This document shows, piece by piece, positions 26,581-37,100 of a DNA stretch of 49,177 nt. The DNA comes from Saprospirales bacterium (GTDB lineage Bacteria; Bacteroidota; Bacteroidia; Chitinophagales; JADIYW01): contig JADJSS010000021.1 in the NCBI GenBank assembly GCA_016711605.1, forward strand, positions 1-49,177. Reading direction: 5' to 3'. Positions within the stretch are counted from its first letter, which is position 1. Each line of letters opens with the position of its first letter. Below the pieces are notes generated by a model. The model was not told where the DNA came from. It did not search any database and was given only the letters and a program-made list of their open reading frames with translations. The translations under genes were made by a program, and so were the position numbers.

Positions 26581-26651
26581 TAAAACACAAAAATATGTTC
26601 AACTATTCAAAAGACAACGACAACATTGTAACGGTAACAATGGATAATTAA
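26581..26651 (+). pseudogene. duplicated 5' end of fadJ (18-codon remnant)
   Basis: The leader and first 17 codons of fadJ recur here. The copy at 26581-26646 matches 27726-27792 except for one A in a run and a GG/CA pair. The remnant reads MFNYSKDNDNIVTVTMDN and stops at 26649-26651. The codon differences are ACG/ACC (silent) and GTA/ATA (Val/Ile), mild changes that look like allelic divergence. The nuclease-like gene lies between the two copies. Confidence 0.8.
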
Positions 26652-26665
26652 CATCTAATTTATTT

Positions 26666-27693
26666 ATGAAACTAACTACAAATAAATATAACGATTTACT
26701 CCAAAATATTGGTTCTACTTTGCAAAAAGCAAGAGCAAATGCAATAGAAGCTATGCACCAACAGTTGCTAATTGCTAATTGGGAAATCGGAAAATATATT
26801 GTAGAATTTGAACAACACGGAAAAGAAAAAGCAGTGTATGGCAGCCAGTTATTATCAAAATTATCTAAAGATTTAAAAACAAAACATGGAAAAGGATTTG
26901 GTATTTCAAATCTTCAATACATGCGTTCATTTTATATCAAATTTCCAAAATTTCAAACATCACTAAAATCTTCAATTCACCAGACGTCTGGTAAATCTAA
27001 ATCCAAAACATCAATTCACCAGACGTCTGGTAAATTAACTTGGAGTCATTATGCAGAATTAATAAGTGTTTCAGACGATTTAGCTCGAAGTTTTTATCAC
27101 ATTCAATGTCAAAAAGAAAATTGGTCGGTAAGAGAATTAAAACGACAAATAGATTCAGCATTATTTCAACGTTTAGCTTTAAGCAATGATAAAAAAGGAG
27201 TATTAAAATTAGCAGAAAAGGGCAAGAAATCAATTCAACAGAAGATGCAATTAAAGATCCTTACATTTTGAGTTTATAAATATTTCTAAAGACACAATAA
27301 TAAAAGAACGTGGTTTAGAAAAAAACTCATTAATAATTTACAACATTTTTACTAGAACTCGGCAAAGGTTTTTCTTTCGTTGCAAGGCAATATAAAATCA
27401 CCATAGACAATCAACATCTTTTTATTGACTTGGTTTTTTACCATAGAATACTGAAATGTTTTGTATTGATTGATTTAAAAATTAAGAAAGAAAAACACGA
27501 AGATATTGGTCAAATGAATCTCTTTTTAAATTATTTTAAAGAAGAGGAAAGTACTGATGGTGACAATGCACCGATTGGAATAATAATCGCAGCAGATAAA
27601 CATGATTTATTAGTAAAATATGCTACTGGCGGACTTTCAAATAAAATATTTGTTTCAAAATATCAATTATACTTACCAGATCAAAATTATTAG
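26666..27693 (+). CDS. DUF1016 / YhcG-family PDDEXK nuclease-like protein, four apparent frameshifts
   Basis: Full-length (about 342 residues) relative to the YhcG family. The N-terminal DUF1016_N part includes ARANAIEAMHQQLLIANWEIGKYIVEFE and YGSQLLSKLSKDL, then LTWSHYAELISVSDDLARSF and RELKRQIDSALFQRLALS. The C-terminal nuclease part contains IDLVFYHRILKCFVLIDLKI (PDDEXK-like D...D-x-K) and KYATGGLSNKIFVSKYQLYLP. Reading it needs one added base at each of four places: the A run 27216-27219, near 27270-27275, the A run 27319-27325 and the T run 27346-27350. All are single-base losses, so sequence error and real decay are both possible. It is flanked by fadJ 5' copies. Family members often sit with restriction systems or are mobile. 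Confidence 0.75.
26972..27035. repeat. in-frame 25-base direct repeat with a 14-base palindrome in the DUF1016 gene
   Basis: TCAATTCACCAGACGTCTGG plus TAAAT occurs at 26972-26996 and 27011-27035, 39 bases apart and in frame. Each copy contains the perfect palindrome ACCAGACGTCTGGT. The encoded peptide SIHQTSGK is repeated in the linker before the conserved TWSHYAEL block. Confidence 0.7.
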
Positions 27694-27740
27694 AAGATAA
27701 AATAAGAGAAATAATAAACATAAAATAAAAACACAAAAAT

Positions 27741-29868
27741 ATGTTCAACTATTCAAAAGACAACGACAACATTGTAACCATAACAATGGATATGCAAGGC
27801 AGAAGCGCCAATGTAATTAATGAAGATTTCGGTAAGCTGTGGCTCGAAACACTAAACCGCTTAGAAGCAGAAAAAGCAGATATTGCTGGTGTAGTTCTAA
27901 CTTCTGCAAAATCAACATTCTTCGCTGGTGCAGACATCGACAACTTATACAAACAAACCAATCCACAGGAAATATTCGATATGTGCGAAGGTTTGAAAAA
28001 ACAATTACGTCGCCTAGAAACACTAGGAAAACCTGTGGTTGCAGCATTAAACGGCGCAGCATTAGGTGGTGGTTTAGAGATTGCTTTGGCTTGCCATTAT
28101 CGCGTTGCACTCAACAATCCAAAAGCAGTTTTCGGTTTGCCAGAAGTTGGCTTAGGTTTATTGCCTGGTGGTGGCGGCATCATTCGTTTAACCAGAATGA
28201 TTGGCTTGCAACCAGCACTTCCTTACTTAACAGAAGGAAAAAATTAAAAGCAAAAGAAGCCGTTTCAGCAGGCATCATCAACGAAATTGCAGAAACACCG
28301 GAAGACATGATAGCCAAAGCGAAAGCATGGATTAAAGCAAATCCGAAAGCCATCAATCCTTGGGACGATAAAGCATTCAAATTTCCGGGCGGCGATGCGC
28401 GCAATCCAAAAGTAGCAAGCATGATTCCAATCGTGCCTGCCATGACAAAGAAAAAAACACACGGCAATTATCCTGCGGTGGAAGCCATCATCAATACAGC
28501 AGTAGAAGGTTCTGTTGTTGACTTTGATACCGCTTGCAGAATCGAATCACGTTACTTCACCTCATTAGCAACAGGACAAGTTTCTAAAAATATGATCTCT
28601 GCGTTTTGGTATAATTTAAATGCTATCAATGCAGGCGGCTCGCGACCAAAAGGTTTTGAAAAATATACGACAAAAAAAGTAGGCGTTCTCGGTGCTGGTA
28701 TGATGGGTGCAGGCATAGCTTACGTTTCAGCAATCTCAGGAATGGAAGTGGTGTTGAAAGATGTAAGTGTAGAAGCAGCGGAAAAAGGAAAAGCATATTC
28801 TGAAGGTTTGCTAAAAAAACGTGTTTCTAAAGGAAAATGACAAAAGAAAAAATGGAAGAAGTGTTGTCTAAAATTCATGCAACAGACAGCGCTAAGGATA
28901 TGGTTGGCTGCGATTTAATTATCGAAGCAGTATTTGAAGACCGTGCTTTAAAAGCAAAAGTTACACAAGAAGTAGAAAGCGTGATGTTAACTGAAGGCAC
29001 GTTCGCATCGAACACATCAACCTTGCCAATTACAGGTTTAGCACAGGCATCGGCGCGACCAAAACAATTCATCGGTTTGCACTTCTTTTCACCGGTAGAT
29101 AAAATGCCGTTAGTAGAAATTATCTGCGGTGCAGAAACAGATGATGCAACCTTAGCAAAAGCATTCGACTATGTATTACAAATCAAAAAAACACCAATTG
29201 TTGTAAATGACTCAAGAGGTTTCTATACATCAAGAGTGTTCTCTACGTATGTAATGGAAGGCATCGCGATGTTAGGCGAAGGTCAGCATCCTAAATCTAT
29301 TGAAAATGCAGGTATGAAAGCAGGCATGCCTGTCGGACCACTTGCATTAACAGATGAAGTGAGCATGAAACTGATGGATCATATTCGCAAACAAACAGAA
29401 AAAGATCTGGCAGCAGAAGGTAAAACCGTACCACAACATCCAGGATTTGCTGTATGCGAAAAACTATTAGCAGTAAACCGACCAGGCAAAGCTGCAGGCG
29501 CAGGTTTCTATGAATATCCTGTTGGCGGAACAAAATATTTATGGCCTGAATTAACAACAATGTTTCCGCAGACAACACCATTAGACCAACAAGAAATGAT
29601 AGATAGAATGTTAATCGTTCAAGCGTTAGATACCGTACGTTGTGTAGAAGAAGGTGTGTTGCGCTCTGTAGCAGATGCAAACATCGGTTCTATTTTTGGT
29701 TGGGGTTTTTCTCCGTTCAATGGCGGAACGCTACAGTTTATTAATGGTTACGGATTAAAGAAATTAATCGAACGATCTAAACAATTAGAAGCGAAATACG
29801 GCGAACGTTTTGCAGTTCCAAAATTATTACAAGACAAAGCCGATAAAGGCGAGTTGTTTGTAGATTAA
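27741..29868 (+). CDS. fadJ: fused enoyl-CoA hydratase / 3-hydroxyacyl-CoA dehydrogenase, two apparent frameshifts
   Basis: One gene read in three frames, about 710 residues, the normal FadB/FadJ length. N-terminal crotonase domain: STFFAGADIDNL, ALGGGLEIALACHYRV and PEVGLGLLPGGGG. NAD-binding domain: KVGVLGAGMMGAGIAYVSA. Dehydrogenase core: HFFSPVDKMPLVEII, then two C-terminal helical units ending QDKADKGELFVD. Restoring one A in the A run at about 28231-28236 joins the first two frames (EGKKLKAKEAVSAGI), and one A at about 28834 joins the next (SKGKMTKEKMEEVL). Together with the thiolase and ACAD it completes beta-oxidation. Fragments of a diverged copy of its 5' and 3' ends lie at 26581 and 38545. 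Confidence 0.92.
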
Positions 29869-29879
29869 AAATTTAATTT

Positions 29880-29909
29880 ACTTTTCCAAAGTTAAAAAAC
29901 CTTGAAGGT
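29880..29909. repeat. hybrid of two intergenic palindrome half-sites
   Basis: ACTTTTCCAAAGTT (29880-29893) equals the left arm of the palindrome at 7419, and AAAAAACCTTGAAGGT (29894-29909) matches the right arm of the one at 13193. The two halves do not pair with each other, so the element is a chimera rather than a working hairpin. Confidence 0.5.
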
Positions 29910-29947
29910 ATTGCTTGCGATATTCGATGCAGGATAAAAAAAATTGA

Positions 29948-29984
29948 ACAAAGACCGAACATCAAGTTCGGTCTTTGTTTTTTT
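29948..29984 (+). terminator. strong intrinsic terminator downstream of fadJ
   Basis: ACAAAGACCGAAC (29948-29960), loop ATCAA, GTTCGGTCTTTGT (29966-29978): a perfect 13-base-pair stem running into a T-rich tract to 29984. It is the strongest terminator in the window. Confidence 0.88.
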
Positions 29985-30175
29985 CTTATTTGCAGAGTTC
30001 CTTTTAAATTTACAGGTAAGGAAATAATTTTAAAGTAGGAATAGGACTGCTTAGTCGATATGTGAAAAATAATGAATATCAGCATATTTTTTTTTATCTT
30101 AGTACAGGTAGTAATTATTTATCGTTTGCATCTTATACTATTAATAAAATTAGTGTCTACTAATAAATATAAAAC

Positions 30176-30189
30176 TACCTATTTGGGTA
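30176..30189. promoter_or_regulatory. TACC-N6-GGTA palindrome upstream of the sensor kinase
   Basis: TACCTATTTGGGTA, 71 bases before the kinase ATG. The same arms and spacing recur at 32871-32884 after the response regulator. The left half TACCTAT fits the NarL-type heptamer TACYYMT, and the nearby regulator is in the same LuxR/NarL output family. Confidence 0.4.
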
Positions 30190-30260
30190 ATAGAATTATT
30201 TGTTATTAGGTATTCTTTTGTATGATGCCTCTAACATGGTATTTTAATCGTTATAGAAAA

Positions 30261-32186
30261 ATGCGCTATCAACTTCTATTTTTACTGCTGTTTGTTATTT
30301 GCAATTCAAATGCGCAACAAAGTGAAACGGATTCGTTGCTAAATATTCTAAAAACAACTAAAGAAGATTCGGTTCGTTTTGAATGTTATCACAGCTTGTC
30401 CAGATATTATTGGGAAACAAATCCAGATACATCTATCTATTTCGGACAATTGGCATATAGCATTCCCAAAGACAACACGAAGAAAGGACTCGCTTGTAAA
30501 TCGTTGGGTATTGCCTTTGACTATAAAGGCAATTTGGATTCGTGTCTTCATTACCTGCAAACTGCCTTGTCACTATTTATAAAAGAAAACCAATACGATA
30601 AACAAGCTAGTTTAATTAACGATATTGCGATTGCATATTATTATCGTGGCAATTATGAACTAGCATTAAGAAAACACTTGTATGCGTTGGAATTACGTCA
30701 AAAAATTGGTGACAAAAAGTATATTTCTGTTTCATACAATAATATTGGATTGATTTATAGAGCGAAAAAAGATTATCCAAAAGCAATATATTATTACCAA
30801 AACTCTTTAAAAATAAAACAAGAAATTAGCGATGAACAAGGCATGATTGATGCTTACATCAACATTGGTAGTGCTTTTCAAAGCAGTGGTAAATCAGATA
30901 GTAATTATTATTTTGCACAGAAAGCTTATTTGCTCGCTCAAAAAAATAATGATAAATCGGATATGATTGCAGCGGAAAGCAATATGGCAGTTGCGTTGGT
31001 AATGTTGAATAGACCAAAGGAAGCACTAGTAATTTTAGAACGAATCGAAAAAAGTGCGGCTGATGAAAATAATTCAAATGTATTAAAAACAGTTTATGAA
31101 ACTTATGGTGATTTATATTTAAAAGAGAAACAATATAAAAATGCACTTTTATATTTTGGAAAAGGATTGTCGTTAGCTTCGTCGAAACAACGGAAAGAAC
31201 CAATGGAAATGTTTTATAGAAAAATTGCAAAAACTCATTTTTTACTGGGTAATTACAAGTTAGCTTATGAACAATTTGAAAAAAGCAGAGCGTTAAGTGA
31301 TAGTATGTTTAACGAAGAAAACAGCAGACAAATGAATGAGTTATCTGCTGTCTATGAATCTGGTGAAAAGGAAAAAAGAATTGTACAACTAAATGCAGAA
31401 AAACTGGTAGCCAATAATGAATCTGCTCAGCGAAAAAAAGAACGAAATTATTTAATCTTATTAACCTTCTTATCATTGTGTTTTGCATTGCTTGCTTATC
31501 GTGCATTTTCTACTAACAAAAAGAAAAATGAATTATTGAATGAAAAGAATTCATTGATAGAAAAAGCATTAGATGAAAAAGAATTTTTAATGAGAGAAAT
31601 TCATCATCGTGTGAAAAATAATTTACAAATGGTTTCGAGCTTGTTGAGTTTGCAATCAAACTATATTAAAGATGAAACAGCATTAGAAGCTGTAAATGAC
31701 AGCAGAAACCGTGTACATAGTATGAGTTTGATTCACCAAAGCTTATACGGTGAAGAGGATTTGTCCACCATTGAGATTAATGACTATGTTCAGAAATTAG
31801 TGGAAAATCTTTATCAGTCCTATACCATCAACCCAGATAAAATAAAATTGATTACGGATATAGATGCCATGAAACTGGATGTTGATACAATCATTCCAAT
31901 CGGATTAATTTTAAACGAATTAATTACAAATTGTTTAAAATATGCATTTCCTAATCAGGCAAATGGTTTAATAAAAGTTGTTTTTAAAGAAAATAATGGA
32001 CTGGTAAAATTAGCCGTATATGATAATGGTATTGGCTTGCCAGTGAATTTTATGAATGAACAGAAAAAAACGTTCGGTCATAAAATGATAAACGCATTTC
32101 TGAAAAAACTTAATGGCAAAATAAATATCTATTCAGAAGATGGAACCAAAGTGGATATTGAGTTTCCATTGCAAAAGAATATCTGA
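30261..32186 (+). CDS. TPR-containing sensor histidine kinase (HisKA_2 type)
   Basis: About 641 residues from ATG 30261, which starts signal peptide MRYQLLFLLLFVICNSNAQQ; an upstream in-frame ATG at 30222 is less signal-like. Six or so tetratricopeptide repeats (about 30-340, for example YNNIGLIYRAKKDYPKAIYY) form a periplasmic sensor. One membrane helix follows (YLILLTFLSLCFALLAYRAF), then a coiled linker. The dimerisation domain has EIHHRVKNNLQMVSSLLSLQ (His448/449), the HisKA_2 phosphoacceptor motif. The ATPase has N-box LILNELITNCLKYAF and G-box YDNGIGLP. The regulator gene follows after 56 bases, so they form a two-component pair. Confidence 0.92.
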   Translation: MRYQLLFLLLFVICNSNAQQSETDSLLNILKTTKEDSVRFECYHSLSRYYWETNPDTSIYFGQLAYSIPKDNTKKGLACKSLGIAFDYKGNLDSCLHYLQTALSLFIKENQYDKQASLINDIAIAYYYRGNYELALRKHLYALELRQKIGDKKYISVSYNNIGLIYRAKKDYPKAIYYYQNSLKIKQEISDEQGMIDAYINIGSAFQSSGKSDSNYYFAQKAYLLAQKNNDKSDMIAAESNMAVALVMLNRPKEALVILERIEKSAADENNSNVLKTVYETYGDLYLKEKQYKNALLYFGKGLSLASSKQRKEPMEMFYRKIAKTHFLLGNYKLAYEQFEKSRALSDSMFNEENSRQMNELSAVYESGEKEKRIVQLNAEKLVANNESAQRKKERNYLILLTFLSLCFALLAYRAFSTNKKKNELLNEKNSLIEKALDEKEFLMREIHHRVKNNLQMVSSLLSLQSNYIKDETALEAVNDSRNRVHSMSLIHQSLYGEEDLSTIEINDYVQKLVENLYQSYTINPDKIKLITDIDAMKLDVDTIIPIGLILNELITNCLKYAFPNQANGLIKVVFKENNGLVKLAVYDNGIGLPVNFMNEQKKTFGHKMINAFLKKLNGKINIYSEDGTKVDIEFPLQKNI

Positions 32187-32242
32187 ATTTGAATAAGATT
32201 GATAATTGTTAAAATAATCAGAGCTGTTAAATAACGAGATAC

Positions 32243-32857
32243 ATGAAAATATTAATTGTGGAAGACGAACCTTTAATTGCAGAAGATATTGCAGAAATTC
32301 TTCAAAAGAATGAATTTATAGTGACCAATATTGCTTACAGCAAAGAATTTGCATTGTCCGAGTTGTCAACCAATTTGCCAGATATGGCTTTGCTTGATAT
32401 TAATTTAAATAACAAAATGGATGGTATTGAGATTGCCCAAATTATTCAAGCCAATTATCAAATTCCATTTATTTTCATTACTTCGTATTCTGATAAAAAT
32501 ACACTCGAAAAAGCAAAACTTACAGAACCTTCTGGTTATATCGTAAAACCTTTTAATGAAGCAAGTTTATGTAGTTCCATCGAGATTGCATATTACAATC
32601 ATACACAAAAAAGTAAACGTCATTTTCCTGAATTAAATTTAGTAAAGTTAAATGCTAATCTAACTGATAAAATTTCTGACAGAGAATTTGATTTACTGAA
32701 ATTAATTTATGAAGGCAAAACGAATAAGCAAATTGCTGAAACATTATTTATTTCAGGAAATACAGTAAAAAAGCACATCAACAACATTTATCTTAAGCTC
32801 AATACTATTTCCAGAGCGACAACTTTGGTGAAGTTAAGAGAAAGTATGTCTGTCTAA
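32243..32857 (+). CDS. response regulator, receiver plus LuxR-type HTH
   Basis: A 204-residue regulator. Receiver domain: VEDEPLIAEDIAEIL (acidic pocket), LLDINLNNKMDG with phosphoacceptor Asp52, ITSYSDKNT, and the conserved Lys in GYIVKPFN. Output domain: ISDREFDLLKLIYEGKTNKQ then IAETLFISGNTVKKHINNIY, a LuxR/NarL-type helix-turn-helix. It is partner of the kinase upstream. A TACC-N6-GGTA palindrome lies 14 bases past its stop and another lies upstream of the kinase, suggesting control of its own operon and of the downstream secreted genes; this is inferred. Confidence 0.93.
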   Translation: MKILIVEDEPLIAEDIAEILQKNEFIVTNIAYSKEFALSELSTNLPDMALLDINLNNKMDGIEIAQIIQANYQIPFIFITSYSDKNTLEKAKLTEPSGYIVKPFNEASLCSSIEIAYYNHTQKSKRHFPELNLVKLNANLTDKISDREFDLLKLIYEGKTNKQIAETLFISGNTVKKHINNIYLKLNTISRATTLVKLRESMSV

Positions 32858-32870
32858 CCTATTCCAAAAT

Positions 32871-32884
32871 TACCCAAAAGGGTA
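32871..32884. promoter_or_regulatory. TACC-N6-GGTA palindrome between the regulator and secreted-protein genes
   Basis: TACCCAAAAGGGTA, extended by one pair (TTACCC/GGGTAA) and followed by a T-rich stretch. It may be the second operator of the regulator, or a small terminator for its gene. Confidence 0.4.
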
Positions 32885-33009
32885 AGCATTTCTTTCTACT
32901 AGTTTTTCAACTTTATATTCTAAATTATTGGATGTAATCAGCATGCTATTCTATCAAAAGTCTAACCTAATGCTGATATCATCTGCTCATTTCTAAAATG
33001 ATATAAAAG

Positions 33010-34146
33010 ATGAAAAAGATAGTATTTTTTCTAATGATGATTGAGATGTTTACACTGAAAGCTCAGCCATCCAATGCTACCATTGTGACAAATGTGAAAA
33101 GCGAACTAGGGCAAAATTGTATGCAAGTCACAATTACAGGTACTGGTAAAACGGTCAAAGAATATGAGGATGGTGCATGGGTGAATTATTTTCGAATTCC
33201 CGTAAATGCTGTTCTGAAAACAGATATGCAAGGCGTTACTCGTTTAATGAAAGGTGCTGCACTATATACAGTAAATGGAAGTGCATATCAATTTAAAAAA
33301 TACAATACGGCTTCTGGCGAATACATTGGTTTAAAAACACCCAACGAAGCAGAAATCAAAAAACAAATCTACGCCTTGCCTGATCTTGCTTTAGGTGGCA
33401 GAGCCAATAATATCACAGAAGTAGAATCAATCAGTATTAATACAAAAGATGCTACCTGGCATACGCTGCTTTCCGTATCTGTGAAAGCGGATTATGTCTA
33501 TTGGTATAAAAAATCCAATACCGTTTTAGAACAGGTAAGCGAACCATTTGAATTGAGGTTATACAGAAAGGATGTGAATAGTAGCTGGTATCAGGCAACC
33601 TGTATCAATCCAAATGCAGCAAACGATAGCCGTAAAAAACAAGTGTTGAGTACTAAGCTGTATGTAAATCAAAAAACAATCCTCGAAAAAAATATCCTAC
33701 AGCAAACGGAACGCAATTTTCAGCAATTACCTGATGTTGACATTCCTGCTTTTAATAATGTTCAGGATGTTGCTGTATGGTTAAATAATTTATTAGTAGA
33801 AGGCAATGCTGGAAAATCCGAGAAGATGTTTTTATTGTTGATACATCCAAGTCAAAAAAATGGTGCAGGATTGTTAAATGCTTATGCTGCTGATTTATTA
33901 ACTAAAATGAAAATGGCTGTTCAAAATGATTTCAGCACATATAATAAACAATATTGCCCAACAATTGATGTGAAAGAAAAAACGGTACAAACTATTGAAT
34001 GGTGGAATAAAGACAAAACAAAATCAAGCCGTTTGTCTGTCCAGCAAGATAAAGGCAAATGGTTCATAGCAGATTTAAGTATCAATATATGGCAAAATTT
34101 TAATCCTGCACAAACAGAAAAAACGATGAATACAATCTGTAAATAA
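33010..34146 (+). CDS. secreted protein of unknown function in the two-component cassette
   Basis: A 378-residue protein with a signal peptide ending KAQ at about residue 19. I recognise no domain. The N-terminal half (about 20-225) looks beta-rich, with NCMQVTITGTGKTVKEYEDG and DATWHTLLSVSVKADYVYWY. The C-terminal half is more helical, with IPAFNNVQDVAVWLNNLL and a closing TIEWWNKDKTKSSRL. There is no type IX sorting tail. It lies between the response regulator and the giant FG-GAP protein, 27 bases before the latter, so co-expression with it is likely. The N-terminus could be a beta-sandwich presenting a ligand site, but that is speculation. Confidence 0.7.
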   Translation: MKKIVFFLMMIEMFTLKAQPSNATIVTNVKSELGQNCMQVTITGTGKTVKEYEDGAWVNYFRIPVNAVLKTDMQGVTRLMKGAALYTVNGSAYQFKKYNTASGEYIGLKTPNEAEIKKQIYALPDLALGGRANNITEVESISINTKDATWHTLLSVSVKADYVYWYKKSNTVLEQVSEPFELRLYRKDVNSSWYQATCINPNAANDSRKKQVLSTKLYVNQKTILEKNILQQTERNFQQLPDVDIPAFNNVQDVAVWLNNLLVEGNAGKSEKMFLLLIHPSQKNGAGLLNAYAADLLTKMKMAVQNDFSTYNKQYCPTIDVKEKTVQTIEWWNKDKTKSSRLSVQQDKGKWFIADLSINIWQNFNPAQTEKTMNTICK

Positions 34147-34173
34147 TTTGAATGACACCATTATACCTTTAAC

Positions 34174-37100
34174 ATGCAAACGTTTATTAAATTCGCTCTT
34201 CTTCTTATGAGTATCTCATTTATCTCGAATTACGATGTCGATGATAACAGAAAATATGTAGTTGTCCAGAATCCACAGAATCAATCAGGAAATTCTATTG
34301 AAGAAGCACCTATAAATGCTAAAAATCATAAAGAGTTTCTGGATACCAGTGCAAACTGGATGGCTACCATACAACATAATATTTCACAACAGGAATATCA
34401 TATTCATTTTGACTCCATTGAAAATGCCTATCAGAGTCCAAACAGAAAAAACAATATCAGGTCCTATTTTCGTCCGCGTGAATTTAGTATGCAAAACAGA
34501 AAGGATTCAACAGGTTATGACTGGAAACTGAGACTCATCAATAAAGGAATTTATGCCGACGGTACTTTATTGGAAATGCCGGAAAATGAAGCAATGGTAT
34601 TTAATGATGAAAATGAAATCAACTTCAAACATAAACATTTCACCGAACAATATATCAATTCAGAGCAAGGCGTTCGTCAGAATTTTATAGTGGATAATGT
34701 TCCTGAAAATACAAACGAAATAAAAATTAAAATAAATATAGAGGGTTTGCAGGTAATAAAAAGCAACATAAAAGAACTGCATTTTTTTCGGGAATGCGAT
34801 GGTGTACCTGAGCAAATAATCACCTACAACGATTTAAAAGTTTGGGATGCAAATCAGAAATTGTTAGAAGCATATTTTGAAACGGAAAATAATGAGTTTT
34901 CCATTGTGGTGAATGCACAAAACGCTCAATTTCCTGTTACAATAGATCCAATAAGTACAACTGCTGTCACGCAGGTAGAATCCAATCAGATAAACGCTAA
35001 TTTCGGATATCCGGTATCTTCTGCAGGTGATGTCAATGGCGATGGATATTCTGATGTAATAGTCGGAGCTTTTTCCTATGATAATGGACAATTTGATGAA
35101 GGTGCTGCCTTCATTTATCATGGTTCGGCAAACGGGATTAGCACAACAGCAGCAATAATGCTAGAGTCAAATCAGATTGCAGCAAGATTTGGAATTTCAA
35201 TTGCATCTGCAGGAGATGTCAATGGTGATGGTTATTCGGATGTACTGATAGGAGCTGCATATTATGATAATGTCGAATCAGATGAAGGAGCTGTATTCAT
35301 TTATCATGGATCGACTGCAGGTATTAACGCTATAGCGAATACTCAAATCGAATCCAATCAAGTAAGCGCATATTTTGGCGGTTCAGTTGCAACAGCTGGT
35401 GATGTAAACAGGGATGGATTCTCAGATATAATTGTGGGTGCTTATGGATATGATAACGGACAGGTCAATGAAGGAGTTGTATTCATATATCGCGGCTCTG
35501 TGACAGGTATTTCAACTGTTGCCACAAAACAGATAGAATATAATCAGGCAAGTGCACAATTTGGAATTTCAGTAGCTTCCGCAGGTGATATAAATGCCGA
35601 TGGTTATTCGGATATTATAATTGGGGCGAATATATATGATAACGGAGAATTAAATGAAGGCGCAGCATTTATATATAATGGATCTTCAAGCGGTATAGAT
35701 ACTGCCAATGTTACAATGTTAGAATCTAACCACACAATATCTTATTTCGGATATTCTGTAGCATGTGCAGGTGATGTAAACGGAGACGGTTATTCAGATT
35801 TGATAGTTGGTGCATATACTTATGAAAATGGCGAAGGCGGTGAAGGGCTTGCATTTATATATCACGGATCATCTGCTGGAATTAGTTCTACAGCAACAAC
35901 CATTCTTGAATCCAATCAGGACTTTGCATATTTTGGAGTTTCAGTAGCATCAGCTGGAGACATAAATGGCGATGGGTATTCAGATGTAATTGTGGGTTCA
36001 TATAATTACGATAATGGTGAAACAGATGAAGGTGCTGCTTTTATATACAATGGTTCAGCTAGTGGTATCAACTCCACTGCTACTGCACAATTGGAATCTA
36101 ATCAAAATATGGCATTTTTTGGTATGTCTGTTGCTTCTGCAGGAGATGTGAATGGCGATGGCTATTCTGATGTGATTGTGGGTGCATACAGTTATGATAA
36201 CGGTGAATCTAATGAAGGAGCAGTTTTTGTCTATCATGGCGCAGCAGAAGGTATAGGAACAATAGCATCTGTGCAAATTGAATCGAATAAGGGTAGTACA
36301 CATTTGGGTAATTCTGTTGCAGGTGCAGGAGATGTGAACGGTGATGGCTATTCAGATATTATTGTGGCAGCTTCAAATTATGATAATGGACAGTATTCTG
36401 AAGGTGTTGTGTTTGTTTATCATGGTTCTGCAAATGGTATTAGCATGGTACCTACAACTTTGCTTGAATTAAATATTGCATTTTTAGGTTTCGGAAGCAG
36501 CATAGCTTCCGCTGGTGATGTCAATGGTGATGGGTATGCTGATGTAATAATAGGTGCAGTTGATTATGAAAATGGAGAAAATAACGAAGGTGCTATATTT
36601 ATTTTTCATGGCTCATCAAGCGGTCTCAACCTAGTTCCTGCAGCTATGGTAGAATCTAATCAGGCAAACTCAGAGTTTAGTAATGCAATTGCAGGTGCAG
36701 GTGATGTTAATGGTGATGGATATGCGGATGTTATTGTAGGCGCAAATTTTTATGATAATGGTGAAGCATCTGAAGGTGTAGCATTTATTTATTATGGTTC
36801 GTCAAGTGGCATTAATACGGCATCACCAATAATGATTGAATCGAATCAGGCATATTCCGAGTTTGGTAATGCAGTTGCAGGTGCAGGAGATGTCAATGGT
36901 GATGGCTATGCTGATGTCATAGTAGGTGCGCTTTTGTATGATAATGGTGAAACAAATGAAGGTGTTGCACATGTTTATTACGGTTCACCAAGTGGAATTC
37001 ATTTAGGGATTTTTACTAGGATAGAATCTAATCAGATAATTGCAAATTTTGGTTATTCGGTTGCCAGTGCCGGCGATGTTAACGGCGATGGATTTGCTGA

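Larger units (their letters stand above)
29869..30260. other. spacer after fadJ, left edge of the signalling/FG-GAP cassette
   Basis: No protein gene is visible. It contains the hybrid palindrome remnant (29880-29909), a strong terminator (29948-29984), the TACC-N6-GGTA motif (30176-30189) and TATCTTAG at about 30108, one mismatch from a -7 box. Confidence 0.45.

Noticed and set aside
27839..28244. Arg/Ser/Trp-rich ORF overlapping the first third of fadJ
   Set aside because: Only its part after about 28236 is real fadJ in the shifted frame. The earlier part is a shadow of the crotonase domain in another frame.
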